Shown here: positions 50,453-58,337 of the stretch, one piece after another
How the letters are laid out: the number at the start of each line of letters is the position of its first letter
Position numbering within the stretch: the stretch's first letter is position 1
The notes under the pieces: generated by a model
The model's database searches: none
Told to the model about the DNA's origin: nothing
What the model saw: only the letters and a program-made list of their open reading frames with translations
Program-made: the position numbers and the translations under genes
NCBI RefSeq assembly: GCF_003202235.1
Contig: NZ_MASU01000006.1
Location: 434,001 to 498,000 of the forward strand
Length of the DNA: 64,000 nucleotides
Reading direction: 5' to 3'
From: Prauserella flavalba
Lineage (GTDB): Bacteria; Actinomycetota; Actinomycetes; Mycobacteriales; Pseudonocardiaceae

Positions 50453-51294
50453 TGAACACCTTGGTGAAACCCGTGCAGCGGCTCACGGCGACCACGGGCA
50501 TCGGCTGGATCGAGCTGGCGTGGGCGGCGCGGTCGTACCGGCCGCTCGTCGACCATTTCGCCGTCTACGGCTCGCCGGACGCGGCGTTCCAACCGGGACC
50601 GGAGACGTTGCTCGGCAAGACGGTGTACGGCCGGTTCCGGCACGCCGAGCTCGGCCCCACCGGGCGCACGTGGCACTACCGCGTGGCGACGGTGGACGCG
50701 GCAGGCGACCGCAGCAGGCCGTCGGCGCTGCTGCGGGCGACGTCGGCGGAGTCGGTGACCGTGCGCGGGCGGCCGGTGGCCGTGATCGGCTCCTTCGACA
50801 GCAAGAGTCTGGAGCTCGCCCTCGCACCCGCGGGCTATCAGCAGTACTCCAGCCGCTTCCCGGACGGCGCCGACTACGTCGTCGGCGCCAGCAGCCCGTC
50901 GGCCGACTGGCCGTACCTGCACCCGGGCCCCGCCGACCGGTGGGCCGGCAGCAAGGCGCACACGTTCCGGTTGCGGTTCCGGCTGGAGGGCGTGCCCGCG
51001 CGGGACCTCGTGCTCGCGGTGTGGCTCATCGACACCCACGCCAGCATCCCCGGCTCGCTCGCGGTGTCCTGCAACGGCAGCGCGGTGGCGGACGTCGAGC
51101 TGGAGAAGGGTGCGACGAAGGGCTCGCTGCAGGGCGACGCGACGCTGCCCGGCAACCCGCTGCGGCCGTCCATTGTGGAGCTTCTGATCCCGGTGTCCGC
51201 GCTCCGGGTGGGGGACAACGTGCTGACGCTCGGCAAGCACGCGGGTTCCTGGCACGCCTACGACGCGCTGGGCGTCTTCGAGCCGGCCGATTAG
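50452..51294 (+). CDS. fibronectin III / rhamnogalacturonan-lyase-C-like protein coupled to phoD
   Basis: A 280-aa protein without a signal peptide that I can see. Residues ~12-95 look like a fibronectin type III domain (FAVYGSPD...; WHYRVATVDAAGDRS). Residues ~105-275 resemble the galactose-binding-like third domain of PL4 rhamnogalacturonan lyases (VIGSFDSKSL, HTFRLRFRL, SCNGSAVADVEL, GDNVLTLGKHAGSW). It has no catalytic domain. The ATG overlaps the phoD stop (TGATG), so co-translation with the phosphatase is expected. Role unknown; binding a carbohydrate or phosphodiester polymer is one possibility. Confidence 0.65.
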   Translation: MNTLVKPVQRLTATTGIGWIELAWAARSYRPLVDHFAVYGSPDAAFQPGPETLLGKTVYGRFRHAELGPTGRTWHYRVATVDAAGDRSRPSALLRATSAESVTVRGRPVAVIGSFDSKSLELALAPAGYQQYSSRFPDGADYVVGASSPSADWPYLHPGPADRWAGSKAHTFRLRFRLEGVPARDLVLAVWLIDTHASIPGSLAVSCNGSAVADVELEKGATKGSLQGDATLPGNPLRPSIVELLIPVSALRVGDNVLTLGKHAGSWHAYDALGVFEPAD

Positions 51295-51770
51295 CCGCGG
51301 GGCTTGGCGACGTCGTCGAGGCTGGCCCACCCGGGCCGCACGTCGGTCCAGTCGCCCGTGCCGGAGAGCACGGCGATCGCGGACGTCTTGAGCGTGCAGC
51401 CGCGATCGGCGAGTGTCGAGACGAAGTCCTCCAGGCCGGGGTTGTGGCCGATGAACAGCACGGTGTGCGCGTCACCCGGCAGCTCGCGGGCGATGCGGGT
51501 GAGCGTGTCGGCCGAGGCGCCGTAGAGCCTGCCGTCGTGGCTGACCTCCGGTGAGCCGCCCAGCTCCCGCCGCACGAGGTGCCAGGTCTGGCGGGCGCGC
51601 TTGGCGGTGGAGCACAGCACGAGGTCGAACGCGGGCACGTGTGCCCGCAGCCAGCGGCCCGCGGCGGGGGCGTCGCGGCGCCCGCGCTCGGCGAGCGGGC
51701 GTTGGTCGTCGGCGACGCCGTAGGGCCAGTCCGACTTGGCGTGCCTGAGGATCACGAGTTCTCGTCGCAC
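51291..51770 (-). CDS. sixA: phosphohistidine phosphatase SixA-like
   Basis: A 159-aa histidine-phosphatase-superfamily protein. The catalytic N-terminal motif is LVILRHAKSDWP (His ~10), with the second Arg/His set in CSTAKRARQTWHLV and FIGHNPGLEDF. This short RHxK form without the branched insert is the SixA type, which dephosphorylates phosphohistidine in some proteins. ATG 51770 opens directly on MRRELVILRHAKS. Its 3' end overlaps the convergent PhoD-operon gene by 4 bases. Confidence 0.88.
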   Translation of the reverse strand: MRRELVILRHAKSDWPYGVADDQRPLAERGRRDAPAAGRWLRAHVPAFDLVLCSTAKRARQTWHLVRRELGGSPEVSHDGRLYGASADTLTRIARELPGDAHTVLFIGHNPGLEDFVSTLADRGCTLKTSAIAVLSGTGDWTDVRPGWASLDDVAKPRG

Positions 51771-51783
51771 ACCCCCATCCTGC

Positions 51784-51832
51784 CCCCAAGGCCACCTTTG
51801 TTGCGTTCAACGCAACAAAGGTGGCCTTGGGG
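51784..51832. repeat. perfect 24-bp inverted repeat
   Basis: The arms 51784-51807 and 51809-51832 are exact reverse complements with a single central base. The outer part shares AAGGCCACCTT with the repeats at 32523-32660. It lies after the ABC permease stop (51838, minus strand) and before the sixA start, so it could end the ABC transcript, but it has no T-tail and looks more like a member of a repeat family. Confidence 0.85.
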
Positions 51833-51837
51833 AGCGA

Positions 51838-52614
51838 TCAGCTGGCTCGCTGGTAGGTGCGGAACGCGCGGGTGGCGAGCCAGCCCATCAGCAGGGCCAG
51901 TGCGAGGAGCAGGCCAGCGCGCCATGCCACCACGCCCCAGTCCGGGTCGGCCGTCAGCGCCTCCCGGCTGGCGACGGCGGCCCAGTCGACGGGGTTGAAC
52001 CGCGCGACCTCGGCCACCCAGCCCGGCAGCAGCGCGGGCGCCATCATCACCGACGACAGGAACGCCAGCGGCAGGGTCAGGAACTGCGACACCCCGATCA
52101 GCGCCTCCTGCTGGCGCGTGAGCAGCGCCAGCGCGTCCGACAGCGCCGCGAAGACTACGGCGAGCAGGACCGTGCACGCCAGCACCGCGAGGATCCCGGT
52201 CACGCCGCCGGAGTAGCGCGCACCGGCCAGCAGCCCGACGCCGAAGACGATCAGCGACTGGATGACGGTGACGATGCCCTGGTGTACCAGCGAGCCGGTG
52301 ATGAGCGAGCCGCGGCTCAGCGGCGAGGTGAGGTTGCGGTCCAGCACGCCGCGTTCCGCGTCGTCGATGAACGTGGTGCCGCTCCAGCCCGCCGACATCA
52401 TCGCCGTCATCACGATCACGCCCGGCGTCAGGTACTCGAGGTAGGAGTCCACGCCGAAGCCCGGCAGCTCGGCGACCTTCGAGAACAGCTGCCCGAACAG
52501 CAGCAGCCAGACCATCGGCTGCACCAGGGTGAACAGCAGGTACGCGGGCTGGCGGGACAGCGTGCGCAGCGAGCGCAGCGTGAGCAGCCCGGTGTGCGTG
52601 GCGAACGTGGTCAC
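51838..52614 (-). CDS. ABC-2 type permease (DrrB-like)
   Basis: A 258-aa six-helix permease of the daunorubicin-resistance DrrB type. The ABC-2 signature region YLEYLTPGVIVMTAMMSAGWSG and VAEVARFNPVDWAAVASREAL are typical. It starts 4 bases inside the end of its ATPase gene. Together the two form an exporter, probably of a hydrophobic drug or lipid. A PadR regulator gene is 1.2 kb upstream on the same strand and may control it. Confidence 0.9.
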   Translation of the reverse strand: MTTFATHTGLLTLRSLRTLSRQPAYLLFTLVQPMVWLLLFGQLFSKVAELPGFGVDSYLEYLTPGVIVMTAMMSAGWSGTTFIDDAERGVLDRNLTSPLSRGSLITGSLVHQGIVTVIQSLIVFGVGLLAGARYSGGVTGILAVLACTVLLAVVFAALSDALALLTRQQEALIGVSQFLTLPLAFLSSVMMAPALLPGWVAEVARFNPVDWAAVASREALTADPDWGVVAWRAGLLLALALLMGWLATRAFRTYQRAS

Positions 52615-53618
52615 ACCAGCACCCCCTCGGCCCGGTCGGCCTCACGGAACGCGCGGCCCGCGTGGCGCAGGTAGACGTCGTCGAGCGACGGTCTCGCCAT
52701 CGTGATCGCCGCCGGTTCCACCCCGGCCGCGTCGAGTGCGGCGAGCACGCCGGGCAGCGCGGCGGCTCCGTTGCCGACGCGGGCGCGCAGCACGCCGCCC
52801 TCGACGGTCACGTCCGCGACGCCCGGCACCGCGCCCACGGCGTGCCGGGCACGGTGCCCGGCGCCGTCGGCGTCCCCGCCGGCCAGTTCCACCTGCACGC
52901 TGTCGCCGCGCAGTTCGTTCTTGAGCTGCTCGGGGCTGCCCTCGGCGACAACACTGCCCGCGTCGACGATCACGAGCCGGGCCGCGAGCCGGTCGGCCTC
53001 CTCGAGATAGTGGGTGGTGAGCAGCACCGTCAGCCCGTCGCCGGCCGCGAGCCGGTCGATCTCGGCCCACAGGTCCGCGCGCGCCTCGGGGTCGAGGCCG
53101 GTGGTGGGCTCGTCGAGGAACAGCACGCGGGGCCGGTGGACGAGCCCCATCGCGACGTCGAGCTTGCGCTGCATCCCGCCGGACCACGTGCCTGCCAGGC
53201 GGTCGGCGGCGTCGCCGAGCCCGAAGCGCGTGAGCAGGCCGCGGGCCCGCTCGCGCGCGTCGTGGCGGGAGAGGCCGTACACGCGCCCGGACAGCACGAG
53301 GTTCTCCCTGCCGGTCGCCATCGGGTCGAACGCCGGCTTCTGCGACACGTAACCGATCGCGCGCCGCACCCGCGCCGGCTCGCGCCGCACGTCGACTCCG
53401 GCGACGCTCGCGGTGCCGGAGTCCGGTCTCGACAGGGTGCTGAGGATGCGGACCGTCGTGGACTTGCCCGCCCCGTTGGGGCCGAGCAGTCCGAACACGA
53501 CCCCGGTGGGCACGGCGAAGCTCACGCCGTCGAGTGCGCGGACGGCTTTCCCGCCGCGGCCGTAGGTCTTGCCGAGGTTCACGGCCTCGATGGCCGTGGC
53601 GGATCTTGCGGTGGGCAT
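52611..53618 (-). CDS. ABC transporter ATP-binding protein (DrrA-like)
   Basis: A 335-aa ATPase. Walker A GPNGAGKSTT, signature WSGGMQRKLDVA, Walker B VLFLDEPTTGLD, switch His in TTHYLEEADR, and a C-terminal DrrA-type extension ending in SLDDVYLRHAGRAF. These match antibiotic self-resistance and drug-export ATPases. It overlaps the permease by 4 bases. The start ATG follows GGAG. With PadR, P450 and the imine-reductase-like gene it makes up an accessory block. Confidence 0.92.
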   Translation of the reverse strand: MPTARSATAIEAVNLGKTYGRGGKAVRALDGVSFAVPTGVVFGLLGPNGAGKSTTVRILSTLSRPDSGTASVAGVDVRREPARVRRAIGYVSQKPAFDPMATGRENLVLSGRVYGLSRHDARERARGLLTRFGLGDAADRLAGTWSGGMQRKLDVAMGLVHRPRVLFLDEPTTGLDPEARADLWAEIDRLAAGDGLTVLLTTHYLEEADRLAARLVIVDAGSVVAEGSPEQLKNELRGDSVQVELAGGDADGAGHRARHAVGAVPGVADVTVEGGVLRARVGNGAAALPGVLAALDAAGVEPAAITMARPSLDDVYLRHAGRAFREADRAEGVLV

Positions 53619-53784
53619 GGTGGTGCTCCTTCTCCGATGTGGATGGAAGGAGCCGGGCCTCGCTCGGCCGCGTTACCCTGACGAGTGCGGGCACGCTGGG
53701 AACGGCGGTCTTTCGCGAGAGCGCCGGACTCCGGTGTGTCGAGGGGTTCCGGCCGTGGTGTTGCCGCACCGTGGCCGGAGCCCC

Positions 53785-54486
53785 TCAGCCCTGTTCGGGC
53801 CGCTGGGTGTCACTCAGTTCGCTCAGCCAGCTCAGTTCCTCCTTGAACTCCTCGGCGAGGAGCTGCTCGACGGCCTCGGGCGAGTGGCCTTCCCCGCGCA
53901 GCTCGTGCATCCGCCGCCACAGGGCGACGCCCTCGAAGGTGCCGGCCCGCAGCTCGTCCAGCAGCGCGCTCACGAACTCGATCTCCGTGCGCAGCAGTGC
54001 GTACTTGAACTCGGCCTCGATCAGGAACAGCCGGGGGAAGTTCGCGGGCGCGCTCGCGGTGCCGTGGTCGTAGGCCAGCCGCTGCTCCCGCAGGGACCGC
54101 AGCCGGGTCTCCAGCAGCGTGACCACCTCGTCCGGCCCGAAGATCGGCATGAGCGACAGCGCCGCCTCGAACTGCGTGAACTCCTTGACGGGGCGGGCGA
54201 GCAGGTCGCTGAGCCAGTCGGTCATCTCGGTGGTGCCGGCTTCGGTGATCTCGTAGACGGTGCGCTCGGGCCTGCGGCCCTCGCGGACGGTCTCCCGCGC
54301 CGTGATCAGGCCGCGCTTCTGCAGGGACTCGACCACGGAGTACAGCGACCCGTAGTTGAGCTTGATGCTGTCCTCCTTGCGCCGTTCGCGCAGGGTGCTA
54401 GACATCTCGTACGGGTGCATCGGGCGCTCGTACAGCAGGCCCAGCACGGCCAGTGCCAGCGGGTTCGCGCGAGTGCGGCCTGCCAT
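53785..54486 (-). CDS. PadR-family transcriptional regulator
   Basis: A 233-aa regulator. The PadR winged helix is at the N-terminus (LALAVLGLLYERPMHPYEMSSTL, SLYSVVESLQKRGLI) and the long helical C-terminal domain at residues ~95-220 is of the PadR-like type that dimerises and binds ligand. ATG 54486 has GGAG 5 bases upstream. It is divergent from the P450 gene across a 144-base gap holding a TACTC...GAGTA inverted repeat, and upstream of the ABC exporter on the same strand. It probably represses one or both in the absence of a toxic compound. Confidence 0.9.
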   Translation of the reverse strand: MAGRTRANPLALAVLGLLYERPMHPYEMSSTLRERRKEDSIKLNYGSLYSVVESLQKRGLITARETVREGRRPERTVYEITEAGTTEMTDWLSDLLARPVKEFTQFEAALSLMPIFGPDEVVTLLETRLRSLREQRLAYDHGTASAPANFPRLFLIEAEFKYALLRTEIEFVSALLDELRAGTFEGVALWRRMHELRGEGHSPEAVEQLLAEEFKEELSWLSELSDTQRPEQG

Positions 54487-54517
54487 CGCCACTCCAGATC
54501 AAGTGCTCGTGTCCGAT

Positions 54518-54533
54518 TACTCGATCCAGAGTA
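54518..54533. promoter_or_regulatory. candidate PadR operator
   Basis: TACTC (54518-54522) and GAGTA (54529-54533) form a 16-bp inverted repeat with a 6-bp spacer, 32 bases upstream of the PadR start. It lies in the divergent promoter region shared with the P450 gene. A nearby ATACTCTCGA at ~54580 is a possible further half-site. Confidence 0.45.
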
Positions 54534-54630
54534 CTCCGTGGCGATGGAGAAGGCCAGAGGTCCTACGCGGGCATCGTGCGATACTCTCGACATTCAGATG
54601 ATTAGAACATCCGAAATGAGGTGCGCGTCG

Positions 54631-55824
54631 ATGACCAGTGCCGTTCCCGAGATCAGCCTCGCCGACCCCGCGGTGATCACGGACCCCTTCGCCGCCTACG
54701 CACCCGTGAGGGAGCGCTCGGCGGTGGCGCGGCTGACCGTGCCCGGGCTCGCCCCGATGTGGGGTGTGCTGCGGCACGCGGAGGCGAGGGCGATGCTCGG
54801 CGATCCCCGGTTCGAGCTGAGCGAGGAGACCTTCGCCCTGCGGCCCGACGTGCCCGAGGACTGCAAGCCGTACCTGCGGACGATGCAGGAGATGGAGGGC
54901 GCCGAGCACGCGCGCCTGCGCAGGCTCGTCGCGCCCGCGTTCACCGCCCGCCGCGCCCAGAGCTTCCGGCCGCCTATCGAGCGGATCGTCGACGGGCTGC
55001 TCGACGAGCTGACCGGCCACGCCGGGACCGGCTCGGTGGACCTGCTGCGGCACTTCGCGCGGCCGCTGCCGATGGACGTGATCTGCGAGCTGGTCGGCAT
55101 TCCCGGCGCCGACCGGCCCCGCTGGCGCGAGTACGGCAGCGCGGTGGCCGCCGGGGCCGGCGAGGAGTTCGGCACGGCGATCCCGGGGATCATCGAGGGC
55201 GCGCGTGAGGCCGTCGCCGCCCGGCGCGCCGAGCCCGCCGACGACCTCATCGGCGACCTGATCAGGGCGCAGGCCGAGGACGGCGACCGGCTCAGCGACG
55301 TCGAGCTGGTCACTCTCGTGTGGAGTGTCGTGCTCGGCGGGCAGACGCCCACCAACCTGATCGCCAACTGCGTGGCCACGCTGCTCGCCAACCCCGGCCA
55401 GCTGGCCCTGCTGCGCGAGAACCCGGCGCTGCTGCCCGGTGCCGTCGAGGAGCTGACCCGCTGGTGCGGACCTCAGCTGCTGACGATGCCACGCTTCGCG
55501 CGCGAGGACACCGAGCTCGCCGGCGTGCCGGTGGGCAAGGGCGACTCGGTGACGGTGGTGCTCGCGTCGGTGAACCGCGATCCGCGCGTCTTCGCCGACC
55601 CCGGCACGCTCGACGTCACGCGTGCCGGGAACGGGCCGGGGCACCTCGGCTACGCGCACGGGCCGCATTTCTGCCTCGGTGCCGCGCTCGCGCGGGTGCA
55701 GACCGAGGTGGCGCTGGCGGCACTGCTGCGCCGGTTCCCTGCGCTGGCGGCGGCGGGCGAGGCGCCGCGCATGCCCGACCCCGGCACGTGGCGGCTCACC
55801 GCATTGCCCGTCACGCTCGGTTGA
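54631..55824 (+). CDS. cytochrome P450 with atypical I-helix
   Basis: A 397-aa bacterial class I-type P450. The heme Cys is in HGPHFCLGAALARVQ (Cys348), the ExxR motif in EELTRW, and the PERF-like region NRDPRVFADPGT. The I-helix reads VVLGGQTPTNLIANC; the usual acid-Thr pair of (A/G)Gx(D/E)T is not present, so oxygen activation may differ. ATG 54631 is preceded by GAGG. The neighbouring PadR, ABC exporter and imine-reductase-like enzyme suggest xenobiotic or secondary-metabolite processing. The redox partner is not in the window. Confidence 0.93.
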   Translation: MTSAVPEISLADPAVITDPFAAYAPVRERSAVARLTVPGLAPMWGVLRHAEARAMLGDPRFELSEETFALRPDVPEDCKPYLRTMQEMEGAEHARLRRLVAPAFTARRAQSFRPPIERIVDGLLDELTGHAGTGSVDLLRHFARPLPMDVICELVGIPGADRPRWREYGSAVAAGAGEEFGTAIPGIIEGAREAVAARRAEPADDLIGDLIRAQAEDGDRLSDVELVTLVWSVVLGGQTPTNLIANCVATLLANPGQLALLRENPALLPGAVEELTRWCGPQLLTMPRFAREDTELAGVPVGKGDSVTVVLASVNRDPRVFADPGTLDVTRAGNGPGHLGYAHGPHFCLGAALARVQTEVALAALLRRFPALAAAGEAPRMPDPGTWRLTALPVTLG

Positions 55825-55857
55825 TCTCCAGTAAGGTCGAGCTTCTACCGTCGTGGA

Positions 55858-56739
55858 ATGACTACCACGACAAGGGAATCGGTCACCGTGCTCGGCCTCG
55901 GCGAGATGGGCGCCGCGCTCGCGCGCGCGTTCCTCGCCGGGGGCCATCCCGTGACCGGATGGAACCGCGGCCGTGCGAGAGCCGACGCGCTCGCCGCACA
56001 CGGGGCCACGGTCGCGGAAACCGTGCGGGAGGCGGTGCTGGCGAGCCCGCTCGTGGTCGTGAGCGTGCAGGGCGACACCGCTGCCCGCGAGGTGCTGGAG
56101 CAGGCGGGCGACGCGCTCGCCGGCCGCGCCGTGCTGAACCTGACCGACGGGACGTCGGCCGAGGCCCGCGCGATCGCGCGGTGGGCGAGCGAGCGGGGCG
56201 CGGCGTACCTGCACGGGCAGCTCATGACGATCGCCCCCGGTGTCGGGCACCCGGACGCCACGGTGTTCTACGGCGGCTCCCGCGAGGTCCACGACCGGCA
56301 CCACGCGGCGCTGGAGCTGCTGGGCGGCAGGGGAATCCTGGTCTCCGCCGACGCGGGTGCGCCGACGCTGTACGGCATGGCCGTGCACGGCACGATGTGG
56401 GGCGCGCTCAACGGTTTCCTGCATGCGGCGGCGTTGCTCTCGGGCGAGGGGATCGAGCTGACACGTTTCCTGGAGGCCGCGGACTCGTCGATGTCGGCAC
56501 TGCTGTCGCTGCTGCCCTCGATCGCGAGCGAGGTGGACCGCCGCGAGTACGCGCTCGAGTTCGGCGGCCTGCGTCACCACCTGCCGTCGGTGGAGGACCT
56601 GGTGCGGGAGAGCCGGGCGGCCGGGGTCGACGACGACCTGCCCGCCAGGACGCTCGACCTGGTCCGCCGCGCCGTCGCCGACGGGCACGGTGACGACAGC
56701 TACGCGCGGCTGGTGGAGTACTTCCGCAAGGGAAGCTGA
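55858..56739 (+). CDS. NAD(P)-dependent oxidoreductase, imine-reductase/beta-hydroxyacid dehydrogenase-like
   Basis: A 293-aa protein. An N-terminal Rossmann domain has VTVLGLGEMGAALARAFL and WNRGRARADAL (Arg suggests NADPH). A middle NLTDGTSAEARAIARW and GQLMTIAPGVGHPDATVFYGGS are typical of imine reductases. The C-terminal helical domain contains LYGMAVHGTMWGALNGFLHA. In many imine reductases this position carries a catalytic Asp or Tyr (LYD...); here it is Gly, so activity may depend on another residue. It begins 33 bases after the P450 stop and is probably co-transcribed with it. Confidence 0.82.
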   Translation: MTTTTRESVTVLGLGEMGAALARAFLAGGHPVTGWNRGRARADALAAHGATVAETVREAVLASPLVVVSVQGDTAAREVLEQAGDALAGRAVLNLTDGTSAEARAIARWASERGAAYLHGQLMTIAPGVGHPDATVFYGGSREVHDRHHAALELLGGRGILVSADAGAPTLYGMAVHGTMWGALNGFLHAAALLSGEGIELTRFLEAADSSMSALLSLLPSIASEVDRREYALEFGGLRHHLPSVEDLVRESRAAGVDDDLPARTLDLVRRAVADGHGDDSYARLVEYFRKGS

Positions 56740-56769
56740 GCCTGACGCGGCCGCACCCGGCCGACCGCG

Positions 56770-57090
56770 GGGCCAAGCAGATCGTGCTCACCGTGGCGGG
56801 CACGCGGCGCAGGGCCAGCGTCGCCAGCCGGCCCTGTGCTCCGATGTCGGCCGGCTCCACCACCGTGGCGCCGCGCGCGATCGCCCGCCTCGTCCGCACG
56901 CCGGCGTCGTCCACGGCAGGTAGTAGGCCACGTGGGGCGGGATGCCGGGCGGGTAGACGGGGTTCGCGAGATCGTTCACGCCGCCGATCCGGTACCCGCC
57001 CGAGCCGGCCGTCGGTGAACTCCCAGCCGAGCGCCGAGGACAGGAACGCCGACGTGCCCTCGACGTCACCCGCCGACGGACTAGGGCGGT
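56770..57090 (-). pseudogene. frameshifted VOC/glyoxalase-family gene
   Basis: On the minus strand, VOC-like protein segments continue across three frames: AFLSSALGWEFTDG near 57040, then YRIGGVNDLANPVYPPGIPP near 56975, then DDAGVRTRRAIARGATVVEP near 56900. The order and spacing match the two-domain, 27-kDa-antigen-type glyoxalase proteins, so at least two frameshifts have broken one gene. The 5' end is not recognisable, and the 3' end fades before the oxidoreductase stop. Confidence 0.75.
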
Positions 57091-57094
57091 CCGC

Positions 57095-58291
57095 TCACGC
57101 GGTGGGCCTGCCCGCGCCCGCGAAACTGTCGCCGGGCTCGCGGTAGTTGTGCACCTGCACGGCCTGGCCGAACGTCGGGGCGTCGATCATCTGCTGGTTG
57201 CCGATGTAGATGCCGACGTGGTGGATCTTCGTCGCCGGGTCGCCGTAGAAGATCAGGTCGCCGAGCCGCGGCTCCTCGCCCGCTGGCACGAGGGGGACGC
57301 TGTTGTACTGCCAGTGCGCGGTGCGCTGCAGCGTCACCCCGGCCGAGGCGTAGGCCGCCGTGGTGAGCCCGGAGCAGTCGAAGCCGACATCGCCCTTCTC
57401 CTGGCCGTTGCCGCCCCACTCGTACGGCAGGCCGATCTTGTCGATCGCGAAGGTCACCGCCGTGAGCGCGGCGCGGTTCGGCGGCGTTCCCGCCATGCCG
57501 ACGGTGCCGTAGACGTTCGCGGTCGCCAGCACGCGGTGCAGGAACAGCGGTGCGTCGTGGATGGCCGACACGCCCTCCAGCCACTGCCGGCCGTTGCCGA
57601 GGTTGCGCCCGCCGTCGCACAGCGCCCGGGCCGCCGCCAGTGCGGCGTCGTCGACGTCCTGGACGTCGGGTTCCTCGCCGGAGGCGCTGACCCGGTAGCG
57701 GTCCCACAGCGCGGGGGACAGCTGCAGCGGGCCCGCGGCGCCGTCGACGGAGATGACCTCGCCGGAGAAGTCCCGCAGCTCGATCGTGCCGACCGGCCGC
57801 GACATGGTGCCGTCGGGGCCGATCTCGCCGCCGCCGGCCCTGCCGTGGTCGGTGGTGGTGCTGCCGATGCCGGCGAGCGTCACCCACGACAGGTCGCAGC
57901 CTGGCTGCTCCTCGCCGAGCCGCACGGTGGCCGAGGCGTACGCGTACATTGCCCGCCTCGGGATGCCGAGCCAGTCGGCCACGTCGTCGACCCACGCCTC
58001 GAAGCGCGGGCCCGTCTCCTGAGGCACCGCGCTGTGGCTGGGCGTGGGCGGTGCCGAGGTGGTGGAGGCCGGGGTGGTGCCGCCCGGGGTGCTCGTGGTG
58101 CCCGCCGTGCCTGCCCGGCCCGCCGAGGCCGCCGTCGTCACGTCGTCGTCGCCCGGCGTCAGCCGCAGCGTGACCACCAGCGTTCCCGCCGCCACCACGG
58201 CCGCCACGAGCGCCACGATGAGCGTCCGCCTTCGGGGACGGGGCTTCGGAGCCTCGTCCTGGTCCGTGGTGGGTTCGTCCCCCAACGTCAT
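57095..58291 (-). CDS. NlpC/P60 peptidoglycan hydrolase with lytic-transglycosylase-like domain
   Basis: A 398-aa exported protein. A short cytoplasmic N-terminus and one membrane helix (~23-45) lead to a Thr/Pro/Ser linker. A domain resembling membrane-bound lytic murein transglycosylases follows (~95-240: WLGIPRRAMYAYASA, GIGSTTTDHG, GPLQLSPALWDRY). The C-terminal NlpC/P60 domain has catalytic Cys in VGFDCSGLTT and His in IHHVGIYIGNQ. It should cleave stem peptides and perhaps glycan strands. It stands alone; the VOC pseudogene lies just downstream. Confidence 0.9.
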   Translation of the reverse strand: MTLGDEPTTDQDEAPKPRPRRRTLIVALVAAVVAAGTLVVTLRLTPGDDDVTTAASAGRAGTAGTTSTPGGTTPASTTSAPPTPSHSAVPQETGPRFEAWVDDVADWLGIPRRAMYAYASATVRLGEEQPGCDLSWVTLAGIGSTTTDHGRAGGGEIGPDGTMSRPVGTIELRDFSGEVISVDGAAGPLQLSPALWDRYRVSASGEEPDVQDVDDAALAAARALCDGGRNLGNGRQWLEGVSAIHDAPLFLHRVLATANVYGTVGMAGTPPNRAALTAVTFAIDKIGLPYEWGGNGQEKGDVGFDCSGLTTAAYASAGVTLQRTAHWQYNSVPLVPAGEEPRLGDLIFYGDPATKIHHVGIYIGNQQMIDAPTFGQAVQVHNYREPGDSFAGAGRPTA

Positions 58292-58337
58292 GGCTTCAGA
58301 ATAGGGAGCCGAGGTTGCGTCCCGGTGAGCGCGGCCC

